A stretch of 50,959 nucleotides of DNA from NCBI RefSeq assembly GCF_013166655.1, contig NZ_JABKCA010000036.1:1-50959 (forward strand). The letters are read 5' to 3'. Of the stretch, positions 43,575-50,959 are shown piece after piece. The position numbers were made by a program, and so were the translations under genes. Below the pieces are notes generated by a model. That model did no database searches, was not told the DNA's origin, and saw only the letters and a list, made by a program, of their open reading frames with translations. The stretch's first letter is position 1. Each line of letters begins with the position of its first letter. Source of the stretch: Lentimicrobium sp. L6. GTDB taxonomy: Bacteria > Bacteroidota > Bacteroidia > Bacteroidales > UBA12170.

Positions 43575-44620
43575 TATTTTACTTCTCTTACTAAGTACAT
43601 ATATACTGGAAAGTGATCACTATATCCACCTTGGAACTTATTTCCTACAAAGGAACGTTTAGGATAACCTTTATATTTTCCTTCTTGATTGATCATATAG
43701 GGTTTCTTAAAGATTTCAGACTTGAAATAGGTCCATGTACTACGATCTTCAGCAACTAAGGCTGGTGTCATAATGATTTGATCAAATAAATTCCAAGAAT
43801 CTCTATAAGCCAATGAACCAATACCCTTTTTATATTTGGTCATAAATGGATTATAAAAATATCCTTCAGCTAATTTTGATTTGTCATCTGTTGCTTTTAG
43901 GTGTTTTGCTACGCTAATATCAACAGGATCATCATTTAAATCGCCCATAATCATCACTTTTGCATTTGGATTGAGAGCCAATAAAGAATCCGCCAACGAG
44001 CGACTTAAATCTGCTGCGGCTACACGTTTTGGTCTAGAACGTTTTTCTCCACCACCTCTACTTGGCCAGTGATTGACTTGAAAGTGAACTTCTTCGCCTT
44101 TTAATAAACCAGTAACCACCAATTGATCTCTAGATTTAAAATTAGTATCAGCCATCATAAATGGAGCAGAATAGCTATTTGTGAGTTCAAAATAATCAGG
44201 ATTATAAACCAAGGCCACGTCAATTCCTCTTCTATCAGGTGAGTTATAATGCACAACTTGATAGTTTCTATCTTTTAAAGCATCTGTTTTTACTAAATCT
44301 TCTACAACAAATCTGTTTTCTATTTCAGAAATACCAAAAATAGCTAATCCATCAGGAGTTTTGTCTGTAGCTATCTCTGATAGTACTCTAGCCATCTGAT
44401 CTAGTTTGTAATAATATCTCTCTGCATTCCATTTTTTAGCACCATTGGGTAGGAAGTCACCTTCTGCAACGCCTTCTGAATCAATGGTGTCGAAGAGGTT
44501 TTCTAGATTGTAATAACCTATGGCGACAATTTCGTATTGCTGTGCTTTAGATTCGAAAGAAGTTAATGAAATACTAAAGACCATGAAAATAGTCAGGAGC
44601 TTAGAAATAATATGTTTCAT
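43574..44620 (-). CDS. Secreted endonuclease/exonuclease/phosphatase (EEP) family protein
   Basis: A 348-residue exported hydrolase; start at 44620 gives the signal peptide MKHIISKLLTIFMVFSISLT. EEP motifs in order: GYYNLENLFD, GISEIENR (metal-binding Glu), VNHWPSRGGG, VMIMGDLNDDP (catalytic Asp, Asn) and YSDHFPVY near the end (SDH). The fold cleaves phosphodiesters or phosphomonoesters: DNA, RNA or phospholipid. It is divergent from a TonB receptor and a DUF5689 lipoprotein; DUF5689/OB-fold domains and EEP domains occur fused in extracellular nucleases of Bacteroidota, so a nucleic-acid scavenging role is plausible. Confidence 0.87.
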   Translation of the reverse strand: MKHIISKLLTIFMVFSISLTSFESKAQQYEIVAIGYYNLENLFDTIDSEGVAEGDFLPNGAKKWNAERYYYKLDQMARVLSEIATDKTPDGLAIFGISEIENRFVVEDLVKTDALKDRNYQVVHYNSPDRRGIDVALVYNPDYFELTNSYSAPFMMADTNFKSRDQLVVTGLLKGEEVHFQVNHWPSRGGGEKRSRPKRVAAADLSRSLADSLLALNPNAKVMIMGDLNDDPVDISVAKHLKATDDKSKLAEGYFYNPFMTKYKKGIGSLAYRDSWNLFDQIIMTPALVAEDRSTWTYFKSEIFKKPYMINQEGKYKGYPKRSFVGNKFQGGYSDHFPVYMYLVREVK

Positions 44621-44700
44621 ATTTTTTATGTTTACTAAATTTTGGGCAAATTTAATTGATTCTTTCAACGAAAATAACTTTCAAGTGTTATTAATTTAAT

Positions 44701-44708
44701 TATTTTTG
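44701..44708 (+). promoter_or_regulatory. -7 promoter box for the TonB receptor gene
   Basis: TATTTTTG fits TAnnTTTG, 39 bases before the start codon. Confidence 0.4.
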
Positions 44709-44747
44709 TTGCCCCCAATTTATAGGGTAATCAAAAATCAAAAAAAT

Positions 44748-47273
44748 ATGCGTGAAATAAAATGGATTTTACTATTCCTGTTCATTTCAGCCTTATCTTT
44801 TGCACAAGTAGATACTAAAGTGGATACTTTAAAAATGGAAATGAAAGAGGATAATTCCTCTGCTTCTGTTGTGGTGATAAGTCAAGCTGAGTTGGATGGA
44901 GATGAAGAGTCGACAGATATTTCGGGGATTTTACAGTCTTCCAAAGATATTTTTGTATCGACTGCGGGCTACACATTAGGTGCAGCAAGATTCAGAATCA
45001 GAGGGTATGATTCTGATAATGCTAGTGTTAATATGAATGGAGTAAGTTTGAACGACATGGAGTCAGGAAGAGTATATTGGTCTTCGTGGGGCGGTTTAAA
45101 CGATGCTTTAAGGAACAGTGAAGTCCTTAATGGGATTACTTCTGCTCAGTTTTCCTATGGTGGCGTTGGTGGAGCTACCAATATGGAAGCACGTGCTTCA
45201 AGTTACTCTCCCACTACTAAATTAACTTATTCATTCTTGAATAAATCGTATAATCAACGATTGATGTTTACTTATGCTACAGGAATGCAGGAAAATGGTT
45301 GGGCTTTCACTTTCAGTGGCTCTCGACGTTGGGCTCAGGAAGGATATGTTCAAGGTAATTCTTATGATGCTTATGCTTATTTCCTATCTGTAGAGAAAAA
45401 AATTAATAATAAGCATTCCATTGGATTTATTGGCTATGGTGCTCCTAGTAAAAGAGGAAAAGGCTCTGCATCTGTACAAGAAGCTTACGATTTAAGTGGT
45501 AATAATTATTATAATCCAAATTGGGGTTATCAGAACGGCGAGAAAAGAAATGCTCGTATGTCTAATTTTCATAAACCCATGCTGATTTTAAGTCATTACT
45601 GGACCATTGATGAAGATACAAAGCTTACCACATCAGCTTCATATATGTTTGGTAGAGGTGGTGGAACTGCTTTAAACTGGGTTTCGGGTAACGATCCTCG
45701 TCCAGATTATTATAGGAATCTTCCAAGCTACTATGCCGAAACGGATCCTGCTCATGCAGCCTATTTGACCGATCAATGGGAGAATAATGAGGCATTTAGA
45801 CAATTAGATTGGGATTATTTCTATCAAGCCAACTCCGATGAATTTGCAAATATTGAGAATGCAAATGGAATTGAAGGAAATACAGTTTATGGAAAAAGAT
45901 CTAATTATATTATAGAAGACAGAAGAAGTGACAGTAAGAAAATGAATCTGACTTCTACTTATAATTCTAGAATCAATGAAGATATGATTTTCTCTGGAGG
46001 TATCGATTTAACCAATTATAAAGGAGATCGCTATACTGTTGTAGACGATTTATTGGGTGGCGATTTTTATTTGGACGTTAATAAATTTGCGGAAAGAGAT
46101 TTTTCTGATCCTAGTTTTGCACAATCTGATTTAAATAATCCAAATAATGTGGTTAAAGTTGGTGATATCTTTGGATATAATTACACCGCCAATATCAATA
46201 AATATATGGCATGGGCACAAATGGCTTTTGAATATCAAAAAGTGGATTATTATGTGGGTGCCAATGTTTCTTACGATCAGTTTTGGAGAACAGGTCATAT
46301 GCGTAATGGTTTGTTTCCAGAGGATTCTTATGGAGATTCTAAAAAGAATAACTTCTTAAACTATGGTGCTAAAGGTGGAGTGACCTATAAAGTGTCGGGT
46401 CGACATTATTTAAGTGCCAATGCATTATACCAAACTCGTGCGCCTCAGTTCCGTAATTCTTATCTTTCTGATAGAACCAGAGATCAAGTGGTTGATAATT
46501 TAACCAATGAAAAAATCTCTTCTGCTGATTTGAATTATGTGGTTAAGATGCCTGGTTTCAATGCTAGAGTTTCTGCTTACTATACTAAGTTTGCCGATAA
46601 AACTTATAGTAGAAGTTTTTATCATGAAGATTTGAAAAACTTCGTGAACTATAATATGACGGGTTTAGATGAACGTAATATGGGTCTTGAATTAGGAGCC
46701 CAATATGAAATTATCACAGACCTTAAAATTAATGTAGTGGCAGCAGTGGGTGAAAATATTTATGATTCTCGTGCACAGTCCACCATTACTTTAGATAATA
46801 GTAGAGCAGTTTTAAGTAACCGTACTGTATATCTTAAGAATTATTATGTTGGAGGAAGCCCTCAAACAGCATTATCTGGTGGATTAAATTATAAAACACC
46901 TTTCTTTATGTATATTGGTTTTGATGTGAACTATTTTGATAGAGCTTATTTACCTATCAACCCAGATAGAAGAACTGCAGAAGCAGTAGCTGGTATTGAA
47001 CCAACTTATCCGACTTATGATATGATTCTGGATCAGGAAAGATTACCCAGTGCGGTAACTCTTGATGCAAATATTGGTAAATCTTGGAGAATAGATTATA
47101 AGTATTTTATCAATATCAACTTCTCTGTAAACAATATCTTGAACAACCAAGAGATTGTTACAGGTGGATATGAGCAATTTAGATACGATACAGAAGATAT
47201 CAATAAGTTTGCCAATAAGTATTATTATATGTACGGAACTACTTATTACTTAAATGTTAGTTTCAGATTTTAA
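44748..47273 (+). CDS. TonB-dependent outer-membrane receptor
   Basis: An 841-residue outer-membrane receptor; start at 44748 gives the signal peptide MREIKWILLFLFISALSFAQ. The plug is seen at about residues 40-150 (SASVVVISQAELDGDEEST, then ARFRIRGYDSDNASVNMNGV, SLNDMESGRVYWSSWGG). The rest is a beta-barrel ending in the aromatic YYLNVSFRF, typical of outer-membrane proteins. There is no N-terminal carboxypeptidase-like domain, unlike SusC proteins, so it is a simple TBDR. The next gene, a DUF5689 lipoprotein, starts 22 bases on and presumably binds the ligand at the cell surface. Confidence 0.92.
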   Translation: MREIKWILLFLFISALSFAQVDTKVDTLKMEMKEDNSSASVVVISQAELDGDEESTDISGILQSSKDIFVSTAGYTLGAARFRIRGYDSDNASVNMNGVSLNDMESGRVYWSSWGGLNDALRNSEVLNGITSAQFSYGGVGGATNMEARASSYSPTTKLTYSFLNKSYNQRLMFTYATGMQENGWAFTFSGSRRWAQEGYVQGNSYDAYAYFLSVEKKINNKHSIGFIGYGAPSKRGKGSASVQEAYDLSGNNYYNPNWGYQNGEKRNARMSNFHKPMLILSHYWTIDEDTKLTTSASYMFGRGGGTALNWVSGNDPRPDYYRNLPSYYAETDPAHAAYLTDQWENNEAFRQLDWDYFYQANSDEFANIENANGIEGNTVYGKRSNYIIEDRRSDSKKMNLTSTYNSRINEDMIFSGGIDLTNYKGDRYTVVDDLLGGDFYLDVNKFAERDFSDPSFAQSDLNNPNNVVKVGDIFGYNYTANINKYMAWAQMAFEYQKVDYYVGANVSYDQFWRTGHMRNGLFPEDSYGDSKKNNFLNYGAKGGVTYKVSGRHYLSANALYQTRAPQFRNSYLSDRTRDQVVDNLTNEKISSADLNYVVKMPGFNARVSAYYTKFADKTYSRSFYHEDLKNFVNYNMTGLDERNMGLELGAQYEIITDLKINVVAAVGENIYDSRAQSTITLDNSRAVLSNRTVYLKNYYVGGSPQTALSGGLNYKTPFFMYIGFDVNYFDRAYLPINPDRRTAEAVAGIEPTYPTYDMILDQERLPSAVTLDANIGKSWRIDYKYFININFSVNNILNNQEIVTGGYEQFRYDTEDINKFANKYYYMYGTTYYLNVSFRF

Positions 47274-47295
47274 TGAAAAGGAAAAAATTAGAGAA

Positions 47296-49806
47296 ATGAA
47301 AAATATATTATTAAAAATTTCAAGTTTAGCTGTTGTTCTACTTTTGCTAGTAGGAATGAATAGCTGTGTTAAGGATGAGTTTGATGCGCCACCATCACAA
47401 AATATCCCAGTAGGTGATATGGTGACGGTAGCTGATTTATTAGCCTCTGCAACTAGTGCTCCTCAAAAAGTTACTGAAGATAAATCTCTATATGGTGTCA
47501 TTACCATGGGGGAGCAAAATGGTAACTTATATAAGGAAGCTTATATGCGTGATGCTACTGGAGGAATTAAGTTAAGCTTATTGTCATCTACTAGTCTTGC
47601 AGTTGGTGATTCTGTTCGTATTTATATGAACGGAGCTAGGTATTATAATGATAATGACCAAATTACTATTGACTCATTAGAAACCACCAATAATTTGATT
47701 AAAATTTCGGCCGGTAAAACAGTTAAACCTATTGATGTGACTATTTCTGATATCAATACAGGAGCTTATATTGGTCAATTGATTAAATTAAGTGGGGTGC
47801 AGTTTATAAATGGGGAGTTAGGGAAGACTTATGCTGATGCTCAAGCTCTTGTTACTGAAAACCGCACATTAGAAGATTGTACAAGTTCAACTATTGTTAG
47901 AACTAGTGGTTATTCAAACTTTGCTGGTGATTTAATTCCTGAAGGTAATGGTACTTTAATAGCTATTGCTTCAAGTTATAGAGGGGCTTCTCAATTATAT
48001 ATTAGAGATGTTGAAGAAGTAGTGATGAATGGTGAAAGATGTGGGGATGAGCCTGGCGGTAGTTGGGAAGTTAATTCTTCAATTAAAGCAGTAAAAGATT
48101 TATATCAAGGTTCAAGATTGCAAATAGAGGATGAATTCGTATTTGAAGCCACTGTTACCGCTAATGACCAGTTTGGTAACTACTATAAAACACTTGTAAT
48201 TCAGGATTCTGAAAGAGGTATTGAAGTTAAAATAAACGATTACGATTTGTTTTTAACTTATGCTGTAGGACAAAAATTATTAGTGAGTTGTAAAAATTTA
48301 TACGTTGATGCTTATGGTGGGGTTGTTCAATTAGGTAGTGTTTATGATGATAATGGTGAAGAGAAATTCGGTGGAATTGATCCAGCTTTCCTTTCTTCTC
48401 ATATTCAGCTTGCCGATGGTGGTGTAGCTTTATCTCCAACAGTATTAGAAATAAATAATCTTACTGAGGATTATTTAGGAATGTTGATTGAATTACAAAA
48501 TGTTCAATTTGTAGATGCTGATTTGAATGAAACATATGCTGAACCAGCAGCTTCAGCAAATAGAACTTTAACAAATTGTGATGGAATTCAAACCATTGTA
48601 AGAACTAGTTCTTATGCTGATTTTGGTGGAAATCAAATTGCTCAAGGAAATGGTTCTTTTGTTGGTATTCTAAGTGCTTATAATGGGGATTATCAATTTA
48701 TTATAAATGATGTAAATGATCTTGATATGAATGGCCAACGTTGTGATGTTGGTGGCGGCGGAGGCGGTGGTGGAACCGTGACTCCTGTCGACGAAATCAA
48801 TGAAACTTTTGATGCTGCAGTAGATTATTCAGATATCGCTATTGAAGGTTGGACTAATATGTTGGTTGCAGGTGACCGTTCTTGGCAAGGAAAAATATAC
48901 AATTCTGATAAGTATACTCAAGCTTCTGGTTATAATTCAGGACTAGCAGAAATGGAAACTTGGTTGATTACTCCTCCTGTAACTAATATTGGAACTAAGA
49001 AATTGAGCTTGAAAACTGCTATGGCCTACTGGGCCCATACTTCTGGAAATCCATTAACTGTTTTGGTTTCTGAAGATTTTGATGGTGAAAACTTTGAAAC
49101 AGCTAATTGGACAGAGATTAATCCTTTGATAGCTGGGGAATCTGATGACGATAATGCATGGATTGAATCAGGTGATTATGATTTATCTGCTTTTAGTGGT
49201 AATGCTGCTATTGCTTTTAAATATGTAGGTAGTGATACAGAATCTACTTCTTACCGTCTCGACGATATTGTTATTAGTGATGGAACTGGCGGCGGTGGAG
49301 GTGGTGGAAGCACCGTTGACATGATCGACGAGCAATTTAATTCGGTTGTAGATTATGAAGATTTTGCAGCAGAAGGTTGGGTGAATGTAAATGTAGAAGG
49401 TGACCGTATGTGGCAAGGTAAAGTTTATAATACTGACAAATATGTTCAGTCAACAGGTTATAATTCTGGCGTAGATTATATGGAGTGTTGGTTAATTACT
49501 CCAATGATTTCTGATATTAGTTCGAAATCACTAAGTTTAAAAACAGCTATGGCTTATTGGGCACATGCTGGTGAGCCATTAATGATTATGGTTTCTACAG
49601 ACTATGATGGTGAAAACTATGCTACAGCAACATGGACAGAGATTAATGTTCCTACTGCTTCTTCATCTGATGCAGAACATGCATGGATTGATTCAGGTGC
49701 TGTTTCTTTATCAGCTTTTAGTGGCGATGCTGCCATTGCTTTCAAATACGTAGGAAGCAATACAGAATCTACTTCTATTCGTTTAGACGATATCTTGGTG
49801 CAATAA
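47296..49806 (+). CDS. DUF5689 / choice-of-anchor lipoprotein
   Basis: An 836-residue lipoprotein started at 47296 (MKNILLKISSLAVVLLLLVG; lipid-site Cys24). It has two DUF5689-like OB-fold parts, each closing with VRTSGYSNFAGDLIPEGNGT or VRTSSYADFGGNQIAQGNGS and a DMNGQRC or VVMNGERC ending. Then come two copies of a choice-of-anchor-J type beta-sandwich (EINETFDAAVDYSDIAIEGW and IDEQFNSVVDYEDFAAEGW), separated by glycine runs (GGGGGGGG). The two sandwiches start 537 bases apart. The gene is probably the surface partner of the upstream TonB receptor. A terminator follows. Confidence 0.85.
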   Translation: MKNILLKISSLAVVLLLLVGMNSCVKDEFDAPPSQNIPVGDMVTVADLLASATSAPQKVTEDKSLYGVITMGEQNGNLYKEAYMRDATGGIKLSLLSSTSLAVGDSVRIYMNGARYYNDNDQITIDSLETTNNLIKISAGKTVKPIDVTISDINTGAYIGQLIKLSGVQFINGELGKTYADAQALVTENRTLEDCTSSTIVRTSGYSNFAGDLIPEGNGTLIAIASSYRGASQLYIRDVEEVVMNGERCGDEPGGSWEVNSSIKAVKDLYQGSRLQIEDEFVFEATVTANDQFGNYYKTLVIQDSERGIEVKINDYDLFLTYAVGQKLLVSCKNLYVDAYGGVVQLGSVYDDNGEEKFGGIDPAFLSSHIQLADGGVALSPTVLEINNLTEDYLGMLIELQNVQFVDADLNETYAEPAASANRTLTNCDGIQTIVRTSSYADFGGNQIAQGNGSFVGILSAYNGDYQFIINDVNDLDMNGQRCDVGGGGGGGGTVTPVDEINETFDAAVDYSDIAIEGWTNMLVAGDRSWQGKIYNSDKYTQASGYNSGLAEMETWLITPPVTNIGTKKLSLKTAMAYWAHTSGNPLTVLVSEDFDGENFETANWTEINPLIAGESDDDNAWIESGDYDLSAFSGNAAIAFKYVGSDTESTSYRLDDIVISDGTGGGGGGGSTVDMIDEQFNSVVDYEDFAAEGWVNVNVEGDRMWQGKVYNTDKYVQSTGYNSGVDYMECWLITPMISDISSKSLSLKTAMAYWAHAGEPLMIMVSTDYDGENYATATWTEINVPTASSSDAEHAWIDSGAVSLSAFSGDAAIAFKYVGSNTESTSIRLDDILVQ

Positions 49807-49826
49807 TCGCCAAGTCTAAATATATT

Positions 49827-49859
49827 AAAACCCCCATGCTTTTGAGTATGGGGTTTTTT
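49827..49859 (+). terminator. Terminator after the TonB receptor operon
   Basis: CCCCAT (49832-49837) pairs with ATGGGG (49848-49853), extended by A/T pairs, and ends in T6. Confidence 0.85.
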
Positions 49860-49892
49860 ATTTGTTGTTACCGCCAAACAAAAAAACAACTG

Positions 49893-49986
49893 TGCGGAGA
49901 TTAATAGTTTTAATCAGAGCATATTTTGCGGAGAAAGTTTCTTTTGCGGAGAATATAAAGTATATTTGTCGCATAAATTGCGGAGA
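49893..49986 (+). promoter_or_regulatory. Four TGCGGAGA repeats before fic
   Basis: TGCGGAGA occurs at 49893, 49927, 49945 and 49979 (spacing 34, 18, 34). Three of the copies read (T/A)TTGCGGAGAA. The last touches the ATG of fic; the third lies just upstream of the -7 box. The arrangement fits a regulator binding at spaced sites and blocking the promoter. Confidence 0.6.
49961..49968 (+). promoter_or_regulatory. -7 promoter box for fic
   Basis: TATATTTG fits TAnnTTTG 18 bases before the start codon and lies between the third and fourth TGCGGAGA copies. The predicted leader is very short. Confidence 0.45.
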
Positions 49987-50946
49987 ATGAAGATTTTTAT
50001 ACACGAAAAAGAAAACTGGACTGATTTCATTTGGGATAATAAGAAAGTGATGATTAAACTAGGTGAAGCTAGAAATCAACAAGGACGACTTTTGGGCAAA
50101 ATGGAGTCGCTGGGTTTTGATTTGCAAAATGAAGCAGTATTGAATACGCTTACTTTAGATGTTATAAAATCATCTGAAATCGAGGGTGATTTTTTAGAAA
50201 TAGAACAAGTGCGTTCTTCAATCGCTCGTAGGCTTGGGCTCAACATTGCAGGTGCTGTAGAATCGGAGCGCTATATTGAAGGGATAGTTGAAATGATGCT
50301 TGACGCTACACAAAAATACGATTTGGCTTTGACTAAAGACAGGTTGTTTGGTTGGCACGCAGCTCTCTTCCCAACAGGATGGAGTAAGCTTTATAAAATC
50401 ACAGTTGCCGATTGGAGAAAAGACACGACTGGCCCTATGCAAGTTGTATCAGGACCTATGGGTAAAGAGAAAGTTCACTATCAAGCTCCAAGTTCTGACA
50501 GAATAGAATCTGAAATGAAAACATTTTTAAATTGGTTTGAAAATGAACATGGAATAGATTTGGTTTTAAAAGCAGCTATTGCTCATTTATGGTTTGTAAC
50601 AATTCATCCATTCGACGATGGAAACGGAAGAATCACAAGAGCAATAACAGATATGACATTAGCACGTTCTGATAAAAGTATTAGGCGGTTTTACAGTATG
50701 TCAGCGCAAATAAGAATGGAGAGGAAACAGTATTATGAGAAACTTGAAAAAGCACAAAAAGAAAATTCAGATATAACAGAATGGATTTTGTGGTTTTTGC
50801 AATGTTTAATTAATGCTATTGAGTCTACAGAAGAAACATTATCGAAAATACTTAATAAAGCAGAATTTTGGAAATTGAATTCAGCCACAATTCTTAATAA
50901 CAGGCAACAATTAAGCATCGTTTTCAGCCCTAAGCCGTGGAGCTAA
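49987..50946 (+). CDS. Fic-family AMP-transferase-like protein, C-terminally cut
   Basis: A 319-residue protein with start at 49987 (MKIFIHEKENWTDFIWDNKK). The Fic core motif HPFDDGNGRITRA (His207) is complete, so AMP transfer (or related) catalysis is possible. An inhibitory-helix motif SSEIEGDFLEIEQVR near residues 62-76 matches (S/T)xxxE(G/N), so it belongs to the self-inhibited Fic class with the inhibitory motif on the N-terminal side. The usual C-terminal winged-helix part is missing: the frame runs ILNNRQQL, where family members continue with a region like LDGFEGKLTTSKW, and here switches to SIVFSPKPWS and a stop. This suggests a rearrangement near 50910, just before the window ends. 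Confidence 0.85.
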   Translation: MKIFIHEKENWTDFIWDNKKVMIKLGEARNQQGRLLGKMESLGFDLQNEAVLNTLTLDVIKSSEIEGDFLEIEQVRSSIARRLGLNIAGAVESERYIEGIVEMMLDATQKYDLALTKDRLFGWHAALFPTGWSKLYKITVADWRKDTTGPMQVVSGPMGKEKVHYQAPSSDRIESEMKTFLNWFENEHGIDLVLKAAIAHLWFVTIHPFDDGNGRITRAITDMTLARSDKSIRRFYSMSAQIRMERKQYYEKLEKAQKENSDITEWILWFLQCLINAIESTEETLSKILNKAEFWKLNSATILNNRQQLSIVFSPKPWS

Positions 50947-50959
50947 GCATTTACTTATG

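Noticed and set aside
50900-50959. Integron attC-like site at the right edge
   Set aside because: Some symmetry around TAAGCAT is present, but the paired core sites cannot be defined and the window ends there.

Overview
The window is a stretch of chromosome from an AT-rich bacterium of the phylum Bacteroidota, probably a marine or sediment Marinilabiliales/Bacteroidales-like lineage (the lineage is my inference). The signs are a type IX secretion sorting domain, a TonB receptor paired with a DUF5689 lipoprotein, DUF4834, a GWxTD protein, and repeated Bacteroidota-type -7 boxes (TAnnTTTG) upstream of genes. A full-length HydG, the maturase for [FeFe]-hydrogenase, suggests an anaerobic or fermentative life style.

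Layout. 1-8.4 kb: envelope genes (flippase, GT4 glycosyltransferase, YfhO-type membrane protein, DUF4834) around gpsA, then a secreted DNRLRE protein with a T9SS tail. 8.4-11.6 kb: hydG and a soluble hybrid sensor kinase. 11.8-15.7 kb: a tight five-gene run (DMT exporter, S37-type peptidase, thioesterase, HAD phosphatase, helical protein). 16.0-17.7 kb: chorismate synthase and a small membrane protein. 17.7-20.9 kb: a decayed accessory island with an Rhs/YD-repeat gene broken at both ends, an in-frame palindromic insert, several hairpins and orphan peptide fragments. 20.9-26.9 kb: nitroreductase, dicarboxylate/amino-acid symporter, repeat lipoprotein, NfeD-like protein and flotillin. 27-29.9 kb: divergent Lrp regulator and Cys/Met PLP enzyme with a shared operator region, then a DMT exporter. 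29.9-35.2 kb: SirB1-like protein, sigma-54 response regulator, its kinase, a 49-residue basic protein, glutamate dehydrogenase and an internally duplicated Cys-rich protein, all on the minus strand. 35.8 kb: tRNA-Ser(UGA). 36-40.5 kb: GWxTD protein, GT2 glycosyltransferase, a protein of four 25-residue repeats, and a papain-like protease with an unusual membrane tail. 40.5-44.6 kb: response-regulator kinase, RimO, TPR lipoprotein, secreted EEP-fold hydrolase. 44.7-49.8 kb: TonB receptor and a DUF5689/choice-of-anchor lipoprotein, divergent from the EEP gene. 50 kb: a Fic protein with an iterated upstream motif and a cut C-terminus.

How the genes may work together. The clearest regulatory logic concerns amino acid and nitrogen metabolism: Lrp beside a sulfur amino acid enzyme, and glutamate dehydrogenase placed directly upstream of an NtrB/NtrC-like pair across a hairpin (reminiscent of glnA-ntrBC). 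Candidate sigma-54 sites lie upstream of both the gdhA operon and the symporter gene. A second likely unit is the divergent EEP hydrolase / TonB receptor / DUF5689 lipoprotein set, which may scavenge nucleic acid or phosphoester at the surface. The most unusual sequence features are the palindrome-rich decayed Rhs island, the coupled 49-residue ORF after gdhA, the duplicated Cys-rich protein, the 25-residue repeat protein, and the iterated TGCGGAGA motif before fic. No prophage, CRISPR array, rRNA operon or intact insertion sequence was seen.
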